A DNA stretch of 64,000 nt, from NCBI GenBank assembly GCA_018457135.1, contig JAGGDU010000178.1, positions 40,698 to 104,697 of the forward strand, written 5' to 3'. This stretch comes from Trichodesmium erythraeum GBRTRLIN201 (GTDB taxonomy: Bacteria > Cyanobacteriota > Cyanobacteriia > Cyanobacteriales > Microcoleaceae). The stretch's first letter is position 1. Every line of letters begins with the position of its first letter. The notes below the pieces were generated by a model. That model was not told the DNA's origin. It saw nothing but the letters and a program-made list of their open reading frames with translations, and did no database searches. This document shows positions 9,399 to 18,661 of the stretch, one piece after another. The position numbers were made by a program, and so were the translations under genes.

Positions 9399-10061
9399 GT
9401 GATAAATACCAAAATGAAAAGTATTTTAAGTTTACGGAAATTGCTCAAAAATTTCTTCAAATTTGCAGATTTTAGAAAAAAATTATCAAAGTTTTTCTAT
9501 GTTTCTTTGGTAGGAATTTTGATAATTATTCCTAGTGTTTTAATATTTACTGCTCAACCAGCAGATGGGATAGATGAAATTCAAATTATTTATGAATCAA
9601 TTAATATAACAATAACTATTTCTGATTTAGAGAAATTTGCAGATACAGGAGAACAGTCTGAGCAATTAAAGTCACTATTTTTAACAACGAATGCTAGTCA
9701 GAAAAATATTGATACAATTCAGGCAATTTTAATTTATAAGTTACAGGTAAAACCAGATTTGCTGAATAAATTATTAGAATCTCGTTATGGTCAACTTGCT
9801 ATTGACGAATTTAGTCGCCATTTTTTCCCAGATAGTAATGTATCTAAAATAACTGATAATATTCTTGATACAATTAACAACATTATTGCTGATGGAGAAG
9901 TATCATTTTTAGAGCTGATACAAAATTTTAAATGGACAGATAAAATTGTCGTTGATGCTAAAGGTATTGAAACATTTTTGGTAGAAACCATAGAATTTGC
10001 CAAAAGAGGAATAGATTTTGTGAGAGAACAACCCTCCCTGCAAAAAATATTTTGCGGATAA
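9399..10061 (+). CDS. Stand-alone DUF1400 domain, predicted exported
   Basis: A 220-aa protein matching the DUF1400 domain that in cyanobacteria usually forms the N-terminus of an alpha/beta-hydrolase. A basic N-terminus and a hydrophobic segment at about 35-52, followed by TAQPADG, look like a signal peptide. Next comes the typical pattern IQIIYESINITITISDLEKFADTGE, and a long helical tail. The hydrolase part is missing: the reading frame ends at a normal stop and the next 900 bases hold no hydrolase sequence. The start is GTG 9399 or ATG 9414; neither has a strong Shine-Dalgarno sequence. It may act as a periplasmic helical protein; the function is unknown. Confidence 0.78.
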   Translation: MINTKMKSILSLRKLLKNFFKFADFRKKLSKFFYVSLVGILIIIPSVLIFTAQPADGIDEIQIIYESINITITISDLEKFADTGEQSEQLKSLFLTTNASQKNIDTIQAILIYKLQVKPDLLNKLLESRYGQLAIDEFSRHFFPDSNVSKITDNILDTINNIIADGEVSFLELIQNFKWTDKIVVDAKGIETFLVETIEFAKRGIDFVREQPSLQKIFCG

Positions 10062-10997
10062 TACAAATCTGTTAATATTAGTATAATTTACATAGTTAAT
10101 TAGGAGTTCAAACCAAGAACTCATTGGAACAAGAAATTATTCTTGGAGTAGATGGCTAAAAATGAAAATTTTTTTGATCCCAAATTAAGTATATTTGATA
10201 TCATTTTATCTTTTTTAGTAAGTAGGGGGTAGGGAGTAGGAGTTAATAATTATGATTCGCTTATTTTGCGCAAAAAATCATTTTTTTTACCCTTTAAGTA
10301 CTTAAATACTAATTGGATGCTTATCCTAATTTTATATGAGACATAAAGTAATTGAGATTCAAGTTCACAAAATATGTAATTAATTTTGTGTACCGAATTT
10401 AAATCTTACTAACTCCATTTCAGCATCAATTTTTACCCTAGTTATAGTTCAATAATTAACAATTGAAAACTTCCTCTTAAACCCTATCCTTATATAGAAT
10501 CTGGTTAATATTGCTTAATATAGTATTGCTGGACTTACCTATAACCATCCTATTGATTAGGGTTTAACAGCCGTTAAAACCTATAGATATTTTATGATTT
10601 TATATGTGTGGCTAAAGTCTTGTTTTTATAATTCTATAATTACTTCAGTCTACCCTACTTCCCTCCCCCTCAACTATATAATAACTATTCAAGCTAATTT
10701 AATATTATAAGCAAGTTCTTAAAAAGAAAAGATTATTTAATTAGACTTATCCCACAATAAGCTTTATAATTATCTTTCACCTCCGAATATCTGGTATAAT
10801 ATTAATCTATAAAGTGTCTAGTATCATCTGTTAAATTAATATTTAAAGCTGACTATAGTAGAGAGAAAAAGAGACAATTAAGTAGTCATTGAGTTACATC
10901 CAATAACTTACTCTATAATTCTCATCTATCCCTACTTGTACAGAAGTTGTATCCAATGTCCCTAAAAAGGTTGCCTACCTCCTAATTATGAATTAAT
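10062..10997. other. Intergenic, nothing recognised
   Basis: 936 bases, very AT-rich, between DUF1400 (rightward) and the SRPBCC gene (leftward). I found no RNA gene, no coding remnant and no strong hairpin. Confidence 0.5.
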
Positions 10998-11450
10998 TTA
11001 CAAATAGTATTGCTCCTCTGCTACCCTTTTCAAACGTCTTAGTTGAGCTTCCATATCTACTTTTGTCCACGAGGCAGCAAACTGGTTAAAACCAAATTTT
11101 ACTATAGGATTAGGTATCTCAAACTCAAAACGATTTAATAAACGAGTTCCTTCAGGCTCCGGTCGACATTCCCAGCGATCGCGGCCTCGGAAAAAACCTT
11201 GAAATTCCCAAACAATTAAACCAGGTTCTCGTTCAGCTACAACACTATATAAAGAGGGTTGTAAAAAAGGAATATTTATGATAAATCTACTACGACTCCC
11301 CACAAATGTATTCCAATTACCCACAGGTTCACAACGCAACATTGGATTTAACCACTTATGCATAAGAATTTGATCCGTAATACAACGTTCTACAGTAGTG
11401 GCACTGGCATAAATTAAAATACATTGCTCGAAAACTTGACTAAATGGCAT
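10998..11450 (-). CDS. SRPBCC (START-like) family protein
   Basis: About 150 aa with the helix-grip SRPBCC fold, as in polyketide cyclases and coenzyme-Q-binding COQ10-like proteins, which bind hydrophobic ligands. Visible features are the opening strand and helix FEQCILIYASATTVERCITD, the strands GSRSRFIINIPF and GLIVWEFQGFFRGRDRWEC, and a long amphipathic C-terminal helix. I chose the ATG at 11450 because AAGG lies five bases before it; a longer frame reaches back to 11507 but adds residues not expected in the family. It is divergent from the channel gene at 11529, so the two share a short promoter region. Confidence 0.75.
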   Translation of the reverse strand: MPFSQVFEQCILIYASATTVERCITDQILMHKWLNPMLRCEPVGNWNTFVGSRSRFIINIPFLQPSLYSVVAEREPGLIVWEFQGFFRGRDRWECRPEPEGTRLLNRFEFEIPNPIVKFGFNQFAASWTKVDMEAQLRRLKRVAEEQYYL

Positions 11451-11528
11451 AGTTACCTTCAAGCTATTAGACATATACAAGCAATCTAAATGATTGCTAA
11501 TTAACACTCACATTAACCCAAGAAAACC

Positions 11529-13172
11529 ATGAATGGCACTTGGCAAAATATTACACAATTAATTCACCTCGACGAGCCAATTCAGGCTAATCTAATCTTA
11601 GCCTCACATATTTTGGCACAAGCTAATGGAAATCCTTTAAATCAATTGTCCCAAGCTCCAATCCTGAAAATAGCTATAGCTATTGGAACTTTATTCATAG
11701 GTTGGCTTGTGGCTTTGTTTATTTCTAATGTTATAGTTGGAGGACTCTTAAAAAAGACCAGTGTTGATAACAAAATTGCTGGTTGGGTGACAGGTAGTCA
11801 GGAAAACGGTCAGGATTTACCTGTGGAGAAATGGATATCCTCTGTGGTGTTCTGGATCATTATGATCTTTGTTTTGGTGGCCTTCTTTGAAGAGCTTAAT
11901 CTCACAACAGTTTCTCAACCTCTAAGTGTCTTCCTCACAGAAATAACTAGCTTCTTACCTAAGATAGCTGGTGCTTTCATTTGGCTGGGTATTGCCTGGT
12001 CAGTAGCAAGTATAGCTAAATTAGCAGCAAGCAGAGGACTGAAAACATTTGGTCTAAATGACCGTCTGAATGAGCAGATCAGTGATGGACAAGAAGAAAG
12101 TCAATTAGATATTAGCGATACTATTGCTAATGCTATCTATTGGTTGATCTTCCTGCTATTCTTGCCATTAATCCTGGAAGCCTTGCAACTACAGATTGCT
12201 TTACAACCTGTTCAAAGCATAGTAGATCAAATCTTACAAGCTTTGCCTAGAATTCTTAAGGCTGTTATTTTAGCTACAGTTGGTTGGTTAGTTGCTACTG
12301 TTGTTAAGAAAGTTGTTACTAATCTACTTGCTGCTACAGGTGTAGACCAAATGGGTAGCAAGTTGGGTATGAATAAAACCAGTAGCAGTCAAAATATTTC
12401 TGGGATTATTGGTACAATTGTTTATGTATTGATATTAATTCCTGTAGCGATCGCTGCTCTGAGTGCTCTAAATATTGAGGCAATTACCATTCCAGCAGTG
12501 GCAATGCTTAACAATATTCTGACATTCCTCCCCAAAATCTTTGCGGCTCTTGTAGTACTTGTTATTGCTTACTTTGTTGGTCAATTTGTTAAAGATTTAA
12601 TTACTAATCTTCTTACCAGTATTGGGTTTGATGACTTTTTCAATTGGCTTGGTTTAACTTCGACTCCATCATCTTCCCCATCTAAAGACCCAAATACAAC
12701 TGTAATTCAGGGTGAACCTGATATTACTCGGACTCCATCACAAATTGCTGGCTTTGTAGCTTTTGTGGGTATTATCCTTTTTGCTGCAGTTTCAGCTACT
12801 CAAATTATGGAACTTCAGGCTCTGAGTTTAATTGTTAATCAGTTAATCTATATTGCTGGTCAAGTTCTTTACGGTTTAGTGGTATTGGCTATAGGTCTTT
12901 GTTTAGCTAGCTTTGCTTACAACTTAATTACTAGTTCTGGTAGTTCCCAAGCAAAACTTTTAGGGCAGCTTGCTCGAATTGGAATTATCGTATTAGTCTC
13001 AGCTATGGCTCTGCAACAAATGGGTATTGCTCCTAGTATTGTCAATCTAGCTTTTGGACTCTTCATGGGAGCAATGGCTGTAGCTATTGCTTTAGCTTTT
13101 GGTTTGGGAGGACGAGATATTGCTTCTTCTCAAATTCAAGAATGGTTAGAACAGTTTAATAAGAAAAAATAG
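11529..13172 (+). CDS. TM-helix-repeat (mechanosensitive-channel-like) membrane protein
   Basis: A 547-aa protein built from four or five repeats of a conserved TM-helix unit (PF05552-like). Each has a hydrophobic helix, a FLPKI/LPRI turn (FLPKIAGAFIWLGIAW, ALPRILKAVILATVGW, FLPKIFAALVVLVIAY) and an amphipathic segment. These units are annotated as small-conductance mechanosensitive channel relatives, but no canonical MscS beta domain is visible, so channel activity is inferred. The last repeat ends in GLFMGAMAVAIALAFGLGGRD, a motif common in the family. A perfect 12-bp hairpin follows the stop. Confidence 0.8.
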   Translation: MNGTWQNITQLIHLDEPIQANLILASHILAQANGNPLNQLSQAPILKIAIAIGTLFIGWLVALFISNVIVGGLLKKTSVDNKIAGWVTGSQENGQDLPVEKWISSVVFWIIMIFVLVAFFEELNLTTVSQPLSVFLTEITSFLPKIAGAFIWLGIAWSVASIAKLAASRGLKTFGLNDRLNEQISDGQEESQLDISDTIANAIYWLIFLLFLPLILEALQLQIALQPVQSIVDQILQALPRILKAVILATVGWLVATVVKKVVTNLLAATGVDQMGSKLGMNKTSSSQNISGIIGTIVYVLILIPVAIAALSALNIEAITIPAVAMLNNILTFLPKIFAALVVLVIAYFVGQFVKDLITNLLTSIGFDDFFNWLGLTSTPSSSPSKDPNTTVIQGEPDITRTPSQIAGFVAFVGIILFAAVSATQIMELQALSLIVNQLIYIAGQVLYGLVVLAIGLCLASFAYNLITSSGSSQAKLLGQLARIGIIVLVSAMALQQMGIAPSIVNLAFGLFMGAMAVAIALAFGLGGRDIASSQIQEWLEQFNKKK

Positions 13173-13202
13173 TCGTTAAAATTTCTGCCAGAGTTTTTGA
13201 CC

Positions 13203-13245
13203 AGGGAGAATGGGAAATATCAAAGTTCCATAACCCATTCTCCCT
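13203..13245 (+). terminator. Hairpin after the TM-helix-repeat gene
   Basis: AGGGAGAATGGG (13203-13214) pairs perfectly with CCCATTCTCCCT (13234-13245) around a 19-base loop, 30 bases after the stop. The following U-tract is weak (CTTTG), so rho-independent function is probable but not certain. Confidence 0.6.
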
Positions 13246-13543
13246 CTTTGACTATCAATTACCATCTCTTATAAGTCACGAAAATATTTAATAAATCACC
13301 CATAATTTTACAGATAACTTATAAGCTATTGTAAGTTTTTCCACTTAAGCAATTTCCACCTCATCTTTTTTTCTACAGTATTGATGAAACAAGGCGGATC
13401 TTACAACTAATATCATTATGATATAGAAAAGTACCCTACTTAATAGTAGAGATGATACTAGATACTTTTAATTAATTGGAGTTTTGAGCCTTATTGTTTG
13501 AAAGTTTTACTATAATTAGGATTTGCTGAAAAAGTCTCTATTC

Positions 13544-14971
13544 TTATTGATTACTAAAATTTTTGATATTTAATTTAGCTATTAATTCTTCCTTAATACG
13601 ACCCATAATCGAATTTTCATCCAAAGATGCCAAAATATTATTAACTACTGTTTTCGGACTTTCCTCTCCCCAAGAAGCACCATTAGCAAGATATGTTTTA
13701 GTTATTTGCCCAATTCCATAAGATGATACACCTCCTACTGCTGCTTGAGTCGCTGCTACAGACAAATAGGGCCCTAAAGATAACCCACTAGTAACAGGTG
13801 CAGCTAAACCCAATAATCCTTTCACAGAACTTAATCCTAGATTTGCCACTAATTCACTCGCAGTTATACCACCCATACTAATAGCTATCTTTTGTAATAA
13901 GTCTAATGCTCCTCTTTGATTCATTTTTATACCATATAACTTTGATAAAGTCAATATCATAGATACATCAATAATCGCCCCACTGAGAATATCTACCACA
14001 GTCACAGGGTTGAGAGCGATCGCCATTGCTTTTGTCATCACCCCCTTCCATATAACCCCATCTGCACTTTGAGAGCGAATTTCCATTTTCCGGCGTACTA
14101 ACTGTTCATTCACATCATCAGCATAGAGCATACTATTGAGGGCCACCAAAGACTTACCTTCTCCATCTAAAATTTCCAATATTTTCAGCTTTAAGTCTTC
14201 TACTTGAGGTTCTCCTCGCACCATCTCTACTCTGAGACTACCATCAGAAGCTGGCACCGCTTTAGGAAGTAGTGGAGAAGCAGCAGCCATAACTATTTCA
14301 TTTGGTGAGAGTAATTCACGAACTCGCTCATTGCGAATTTTATTATATATAGCTAACCTATCTGTTTCTGGATACTGGTCTATTTTGTTAAACACAAGTA
14401 AAATTGGTTTACCAGCATCTCTTAAATAAGAAAGAGCTTCATACTCTACTTGGGTAATATCTCCCGCTACAGCAAATAAAAGTAAATCTGCCTGTTTTGC
14501 CACCTGTCGGGCCATTAATTCCCTAGTTTCTCCGTCTACTTCATCTATACCAGGAGTATCAATTAATTCCACTTGAGATATTCTGTAGGAAGTTAAAGAA
14601 TTTGTAGATGATGATTCTATTTCCGTTAAATTATCTCTTCCTAATTGCCATTGTCTAATTTTTGTCGTTTTAGTAACACCATGAATTGGACCAGTTTCAA
14701 ATACTTTTTCTCCTAATAAAGCATTAAGAAGTGAAGACTTACCTCGGCCTACCATGCCAAATACAGCAATATAAACAGAAGCTTTTTCTAACTTTTCTAA
14801 CATTGACTCTAACCCAGAAATTTCAGAGTCTAATCCTGCCCTTTCCTCCGGAGTTAAGTCTAAATTAATTACGATTTCTTTTAAGGCATCTTTCGCATTA
14901 CAGATATTAAGTTCTGCTTGAATATCTGCAAAGCTTGATATTGTTTCGTCTAGTTCTCGGTCGAGATTCAT
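13544..14971 (-). CDS. GTP-binding protein with DUF697-like membrane-associated C-terminus
   Basis: A 475-aa GTPase of the Era/dynamin-like group. Walker A GMVGRGKS is at 72-79, DTPGID at 138-143 (G3) and NKID at 195-198 (G4); a threonine-rich switch I (VTKTTK) lies at about 99-104. An N-terminal helical segment (1-66) precedes the G domain. The C-terminal 170 residues are hydrophobic and Gly/Ser-rich with a DUF697-like pattern (VDILSGAIIDVSMILTL, SELVANLGLSSVKGLLG), implying membrane association. Such proteins are common in cyanobacteria and lack a firm assignment. The upstream flank holds the intron remnant. Confidence 0.85.
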   Translation of the reverse strand: MNLDRELDETISSFADIQAELNICNAKDALKEIVINLDLTPEERAGLDSEISGLESMLEKLEKASVYIAVFGMVGRGKSSLLNALLGEKVFETGPIHGVTKTTKIRQWQLGRDNLTEIESSSTNSLTSYRISQVELIDTPGIDEVDGETRELMARQVAKQADLLLFAVAGDITQVEYEALSYLRDAGKPILLVFNKIDQYPETDRLAIYNKIRNERVRELLSPNEIVMAAASPLLPKAVPASDGSLRVEMVRGEPQVEDLKLKILEILDGEGKSLVALNSMLYADDVNEQLVRRKMEIRSQSADGVIWKGVMTKAMAIALNPVTVVDILSGAIIDVSMILTLSKLYGIKMNQRGALDLLQKIAISMGGITASELVANLGLSSVKGLLGLAAPVTSGLSLGPYLSVAATQAAVGGVSSYGIGQITKTYLANGASWGEESPKTVVNNILASLDENSIMGRIKEELIAKLNIKNFSNQ

Positions 14972-15072
14972 TTTCCGGTATTTCTTACTTATATTTTTAG
15001 CTTGAAAATAAATAACATTACTTTTACTGGAACACAGATCTAAACATGGAATTTTAATTACTCTATCTACAG

Positions 15073-15411
15073 GAAGAAATCAAAGTAGTAACACAAGCTC
15101 ATGCCTTAATACAAGAATGGTTAAGGTAAGTAAGATTAGAACTAAAACTGGAAAAAACCAAAGTTGCCCCGACAAAATAATATATAGGGAAGAAACCAGA
15201 ATTTAAAACCTTAATTCAACCATTCTTCAGGATTATAAAAATTCCCGCGCGGAAACTGGCAAAAATATGTGACTTAAATAAATATATCCTTCTCAAGGCA
15301 TTAATCCCTTTAAATCCAGTAATTAAATTATTAGTCAAGTACTACTCAACTATGTTCAGTGATATTACTCGTAAGGGGACGATCGAGATATCAAAAAAGA
15401 TATGGATGTAA
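15073..15411 (+). pseudogene. Remnant of a group II intron reverse transcriptase/maturase
   Basis: A single frame from 15073 to 15411 has two internal stops and reads as the end of an intron-encoded protein: TQAHALIQEWLR (stop) VRLELKLEKTKVAPTK (stop), then YYSTMFSDIT and ISKKIWM. These match the order of the RT thumb (a segment ending in LKPSKT in relatives) and the maturase X domain (N-YYSTVVSK in relatives). The N-terminal RT domains, with the YADD box, are absent, so this is a 3' fragment of a dead copy. I did not find the intron's domain V nearby. Confidence 0.65.
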
Positions 15412-15601
15412 GTATAACCATCATTGTAGCTCTCCACCAACGCCTAAAGTGTTGGTTGGGTTGGCCTGAATGTAAGATTCTTTATTAGTAGAGCTAATGC
15501 AAAATGTCAATCCTCCCTAAGGCCTGTTCAGTTATTCTGATTTAATTTGGGTAACTATTGATTAGATAGAAGATCCACACCTTTAAACTGGAGGTGAGCT
15601 C

Positions 15602-15634
15602 AAAAAAAAACTCTAGGCTAAAATTTTTCAAGCC
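15602..15634 (-). terminator. Possible rpsU terminator
   Basis: On the minus strand AGGCT and AGCCT form a short stem (15630-15634 with 15615-15619), followed by a run of nine T (A run at 15602-15610). It lies about 50 bases past the rpsU stop. The stem is only five base pairs. Confidence 0.4.
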
Positions 15635-15685
15635 TCATTAGCTTCTAGTCTAAATTTTCTGATTTTGTAGCCATAAATTAACACT

Positions 15686-15867
15686 TTAATAAAATTGTTT
15701 TTTTCGCTGTGCTGCTACTGCCTTTCTCTTACGTTTTTCTTGAGGGGTTTCAAAAAATCGACGTTTTTTTTAACATCTGCAAGAATACCTGCCTTGGAAA
15801 CTTGACATTTGAATCGCCGGAGGGCCGACTCTATACCTTCGTTTTCGCCTAGTAACACTTGGGTCAT
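15686..15867 (-). pseudogene. rpsU: 30S ribosomal protein S21, frame broken at an A8 run
   Basis: From the ATG at 15867 the frame reads [20 protein letters not shown], then [14 protein letters not shown]: a clear S21 N-terminus. It then enters a run of eight A and continues out of frame to a premature stop. Reading one base back after the run gives [22 protein letters not shown] and a stop at 15686, the expected S21 C-terminus. The original reading would need six or nine A. The zero-frame codons AAA AAA AAC contain A-AAA-AAC, a -1 slippery pattern, so productive slippage is possible. A pseudogene or a sequencing error is equally open. An Arg usually found after RRFK is Cys here. Confidence 0.75.
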
Positions 15868-16131
15868 TACTTTTTATTCTATTCTTGAACAAATTAGTTA
15901 TTAATTTTTAATAGTTTACCTATTAGCACTTAGCTTCAGGGACTCTTTTATTATTATCATATAACACCTTCTCAAAAAATAGACAAAGTTGTACGTTTGC
16001 TGTCAATAAAGAATGTTCATTTTTAATATTAGCCTTGATACTTGAAAACTTCAGTGATTTTGTGCTATTCCACTAGAGCACCTTCAAATTTAATTGGGAA
16101 TTGGGAGTGTGTCATAAAGGTTTTAAATCTT

Positions 16132-17445
16132 CTAACAAATAAAAGATAAATCAACTTTTCCAAAGTTGGTACTGAATGCAACTTGTAGATTTTCTAATAC
16201 CTTTACTAACCACTTAACTGATTCTCTTGTGCTTCTTTCATAATGGTTAAAGAGTATTGCAAATCGCTTTTCTAAGTATGATTTGACTTTATAGCAAACT
16301 AAAACTATTTTGAGAAGAAGGCTAGTAGTTGCTATTGAACCTATATTAGATATCAGGTTATCAAAGAAAAAGTGCTCTGGTTTTTTAGTGCTTTCTACCA
16401 CTAAAAATCCTAATATTTTATTACAGGTTCTCATCACTAAAAAGTCATTTAATTTTTTATTATCATTGTGAGACATAGTATTTTTGAGTTGATTATATAG
16501 TTCTCTCTTGAAATGATCCTTAACATACCTAGAGCCTACATTAAAGGATGTGCTTAAGTATTGGTAGAAGATTTTTTTAAAGCTACTATAGGATTGAGGT
16601 TGTTTGGTATAAATTAGAAAACTTTTGGCATAGTCTTGGTAGCTCTTGCCATTTTCAACTTTACCTACAAATTGTCTAGTAGCTGATAATAATTCCCGGT
16701 CATTCAAAAGAGTAGGATTTTTAATTTTATTCGTGTTTTCCCAACTAGACTCTGTAAAACTTGAACTTTGAAAATTTGAAGTAGTTGTTACCCCATGTCT
16801 AATTTGATGAGTTATGTAGTGGGATAAATCTATTTCAAATTTTTTTTGTTTTTGTCGTTGCATCTTCTTGATAGCTTCCTGATGTTCATAGCTATTGTCT
16901 AAGGTAATTAAACAATGTTGATATAAGTAAGGATAACGTGGAATTAAAGTTCTCAAAGGTTCAACTAAAGCACTATCATTGTTTCTATAACTTATTACTT
17001 CTTGGTTTATTACTTCTGCTAAACGTTTTAAACTAAAATACTGTTCACTTTTTGTAAATGCTCGAACCACGTCTAACAGTTTCTGACTACTACGAGAACC
17101 GTAGTGGCGGTGTATTGGTTTATTGTTAATGCTATCAAAAATTTTAATTAAGTCTAGCAACACATCTTTTTTATAGTTATAAGGTTGCTTTCTATTAATA
17201 ACTATATGAAAACAACGATTTAAGAAAAAATTAAATTCTTCTTTATCTTCCAATAATGCGATAATTATTTCTAGTGCTCTAGATACTTTTCTATCAGGAT
17301 ATTCAGAACAATTAATAAATAAAATTCTAAACCTTTTAATTATCTCTTCTGATGATTCTATATCTATCAACTGGAGAAAATGGTTATAGATATACTGTTG
17401 ATACTGGGATTTTTCTTGTTCATTTCTATCTATAAAGTTTTTCAT
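16132..17445 (-). CDS. Unrecognised 437-aa protein
   Basis: I do not recognise the family. The protein is rich in Lys, Asn, Tyr and aromatic residues, has no signal peptide, and looks all-helical in its first half (alternating helices such as SRALEIIIALLEDKEEFNFFL and KDVLLDLIKIFDSINN). A very basic stretch, IKKMQRQKQKKFEIDL, lies near residue 195, and the C-terminal part contains a hydrophobic helix (IATTSLLLKIVLVCY, about 370). Uninterrupted length and ordinary codon use argue that it is a real gene. It lies between a broken rpsU and an IS1-type remnant, in a stretch of the genome that accumulates debris. Confidence 0.6.
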   Translation of the reverse strand: MKNFIDRNEQEKSQYQQYIYNHFLQLIDIESSEEIIKRFRILFINCSEYPDRKVSRALEIIIALLEDKEEFNFFLNRCFHIVINRKQPYNYKKDVLLDLIKIFDSINNKPIHRHYGSRSSQKLLDVVRAFTKSEQYFSLKRLAEVINQEVISYRNNDSALVEPLRTLIPRYPYLYQHCLITLDNSYEHQEAIKKMQRQKQKKFEIDLSHYITHQIRHGVTTTSNFQSSSFTESSWENTNKIKNPTLLNDRELLSATRQFVGKVENGKSYQDYAKSFLIYTKQPQSYSSFKKIFYQYLSTSFNVGSRYVKDHFKRELYNQLKNTMSHNDNKKLNDFLVMRTCNKILGFLVVESTKKPEHFFFDNLISNIGSIATTSLLLKIVLVCYKVKSYLEKRFAILFNHYERSTRESVKWLVKVLENLQVAFSTNFGKVDLSFIC

Positions 17446-17813
17446 TTGATATATTTCCTAATTGATTTTTTTTAGATCATAGTACCCTGATAAATAATAT
17501 AATTATGCAATTTAATAACTCCAATTTTCTTAAGTATGGCTACACATCATACTTAAGAATGAAATCATATAACCCTAATTCAGTAATCTTATTAAGTAAA
17601 GCAGTGTAGCTTAAGTTTATGAAATTGGTATAATTTCTTTAATCTCATTATATTTAATTGATTTTCTTTTTTAGTCAATGAGACATAAGCACAGCTACCC
17701 GGAAAGGTAAAGGTTCAAGCAAAAAAAATAGAGGCTCACAATTCAATGTGATTTGATGTGATAAATTATAATCAGAGTATAGACAAAAAAGTAACAAGCA
17801 GTGAGTATGTTTT

Positions 17814-18122
17814 GTAATGGAAGTAGATGTGCATGAGATTATTTGTGTTTATATAAACTCATGAGAGGGAAAAGCTGTTGGGAGTTTTTGTTAGTTCTTA
17901 CTTACTATTTATCCTCTATGTGGAATAGCATATACTAATTTTTGGGCTGCATACCAGTAAAGGACATAGCAGTAGGAAAAAAAACAGAGAAGACTTCTAA
18001 AATTGAGCGATCCAATAATGCATAAAGACAAAGGATATCCTAGGAATGTGTGAAAAACCAGATCTATCTCTTATCCAAAATTGAAAATTACATTGGTAAT
18101 ATTTGGTGTTTTCTTTATAATA
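17814..18122 (+). pseudogene. IS1-type transposase remnant
   Basis: Two frames together spell the C-terminal half of an IS1-family transposase: EVDVHEIICVYI, then AYTNFWAAYQ (relatives: CYTDFWAAYQ) to about 17972; a frame shift; then IPVKDIAVGKKTEKTSKIERSNN, RQRIS and LSKIENYIGNIW (relatives: IERFNNTLRQRISR and LENHIGAIWYF). At least four in-frame stops are present. The N-terminal zinc-binding part is not recognisable. Confidence 0.72.
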
Positions 18123-18285
18123 ACTCTAATTAATCATTACTTACTTACTAATATATTTAGGTTTTTATGAAGTTTTAGTAGATTAAAACAATTCCCATAA
18201 GCAGTTAGTACTTAAATTCGTTTATTTAATAGGGACGTTCCACACAACTGACTTAGGTTATAAAAGTTCCCGAAACTGCGGACTT

Positions 18286-18313
18286 AAAAACTGTACCTCA
18301 GTTGCTTAAGAAA
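18286..18313 (+). promoter_or_regulatory. Conserved motif upstream of murF, shared with dapL
   Basis: AAAAACTGTACCTCAGTTG and the following nine bases match, 25 of 28 positions, the motif read in gene direction upstream of dapL (34396-34423). It lies about 350 bases before the murF start. It overlaps an imperfect inverted repeat (CAACTGA at 18246 with TCAGTTG at 18298). A regulatory role is inference. Confidence 0.4.
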
Positions 18314-18661
18314 CACTATATATAGCTATAAATAATATTAACTTCTAAACTAATACCAATATTATTCATAGGAAGCCAAGATATATCCTAAAAAAAAATT
18401 AATAGTTTTTAGGAACTTTAGCAAAAATATTAACGTCTAACCTGTCATAATTTTCCTTAAAATTAGGGTAAGCTTCTTTGAACTATTTTCCCCTATCTGA
18501 GTTCACTAGTTATCAGTATATTTACTAACTTTAAAAAAAATTATTATACTTTTGATTTTGCCTTGGTTAATCAGCTAATTCCCAGAAAATAAGTTTAGTT
18601 TAAGAACCACAAGTACTCTTCTATAATTATAATATATCTTTTAGGAGAACTGCCAATAGCT

